Positions 63,592 to 64,000 of a stretch of 64,000 nt of DNA are shown here, piece after piece. How positions within the stretch are numbered: position 1 is the first letter of the stretch; every line of letters starts with the position of its first letter. The stretch comes from Arctopsyche grandis (Eukaryota; Arthropoda; Insecta; Trichoptera; Hydropsychidae): the NCBI RefSeq assembly GCF_051622035.1, contig NC_135365.1:2842501-2906500 (forward strand), given 5' to 3'. The notes under the pieces were generated by a model. It made no database searches. It was not told the DNA's origin and saw only the letters and a program-made list of their open reading frames with translations. Both the position numbers and the translations under genes were made by a program.

Positions 63592-64000
63592 CCATAGATG
63601 TAGAATAACCTAGATATGCCATTACATACAAATTTCGTTGGAGATCTTGTCGCCACTAACTGAGGGGTGCGGGGGGTTTAACTAGCGGGGAAGTGGTGAA
63701 AAAAAGGAAGGAACGCAACGGTCAGCAACCAGTTTATGTACATATGTACATGGACTAAAGTTTTATTTTATTGAACACTCCACGTGACAGTAAACCAAAC
63801 TAATAAAGCCATATTAAGCTATACACACTATATTAAACTACAAATGTATGTTACGATAGTAAAACCATAATTAACTATTACAATATTTAAACATTAGTAA
63901 CTTCCACAAGGATCAATTTTAAAGCTGACACTTTAATATTTAGTTCATTGTTTGTAGTTTTAAACTTAATGTCGATTTCTGAATTTCCATCAGTGCCAAC
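63592..64000 (+). repeat. Dispersed repeat, direct copy of 35.6-36.1 kb
   Basis: ATAGATGTAGAATAACC to TTTCCATCAGTGCCAAC matches 35622-36075 closely in the same orientation. It runs off the window edge, so its right end is unknown. Confidence 0.75.

Noticed and set aside
1-64000. CRISPR array, bacterial-type operons or riboswitches
   Set aside because: Spliced genes, polyadenylation signals and SINEs show a eukaryotic nuclear genome. The tandem repeats have no spacer structure.

Overview
The window is a 64-kb piece of an AT-rich, transposon-crowded insect nuclear genome. Evidence for an insect: the protein-coding genes are insect orthologues (the myosin Dachs, the ubiquitin-pathway protein Morgue, the dynein-assembly factor tilB/LRRC6). 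Short TTAGG-type (TTAGGTTAGG) tracts, the usual insect telomere unit, occur at several points. Genes are intron-rich with GT-AG splicing, and the intron structure is not Drosophila-like. I cannot fix the order with confidence.

Layout. 1-17 kb: no gene I can support, apart from a GC-richer stretch at 8.3-8.9 kb that might be a 5' exon or promoter. It holds SINEs, a Jockey/CR1-type LINE (9.6-10.6 kb), an RTE-type LINE end (13.4-13.9 kb), foldback MITEs and Helitron-like ends. 17.2-37.0 kb, plus strand: eight exons of dachs, 5' incomplete, with a 13-kb intron (19.5-32.5 kb) packed with nested elements. 37-42.5 kb: 3' flank, a three-unit tandem array, a piggyBac-like MITE and another TIR element. 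42.6-47.1 kb, minus strand: exons of an unrecognised coiled-coil-like gene, interrupted by a telomere-type (R1-clade) LINE, a hAT element and LTR fossils. 47.2-49.5 kb: a solo LTR split by a LINE end and a SINE. 50.3-55.8 kb, minus strand: complete morgue (F-box plus a catalytically dead E2 domain). 57.4-59.0 kb, plus strand: complete seven-exon tilB. 60.5-61.7 kb, minus strand: last exon of a secreted DNA/RNA non-specific endonuclease family member that has lost the catalytic RGH signature. 61.7-64 kb: nested DNA transposons and a Helitron-like end.

The host genes do not form one pathway. Dachs acts in Fat/Hippo growth and planar polarity signalling, Morgue in ubiquitin-dependent control of the apoptosis inhibitor DIAP1, and tilB in cytoplasmic pre-assembly of ciliary dyneins. 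The most distinctive signal is in the mobile DNA. At least two tRNA-type SINE heads are combined with at least two 3' tails. Those tails and the 3' end of a LINE in the same window fold into the same stem-loop with a conserved loop but unrelated stem sequences, which points to structure-based recognition and partner switching by LINE reverse transcriptases. Several insertions have readable target-site duplications or an unoccupied relative elsewhere in the window, so their order can be reconstructed.
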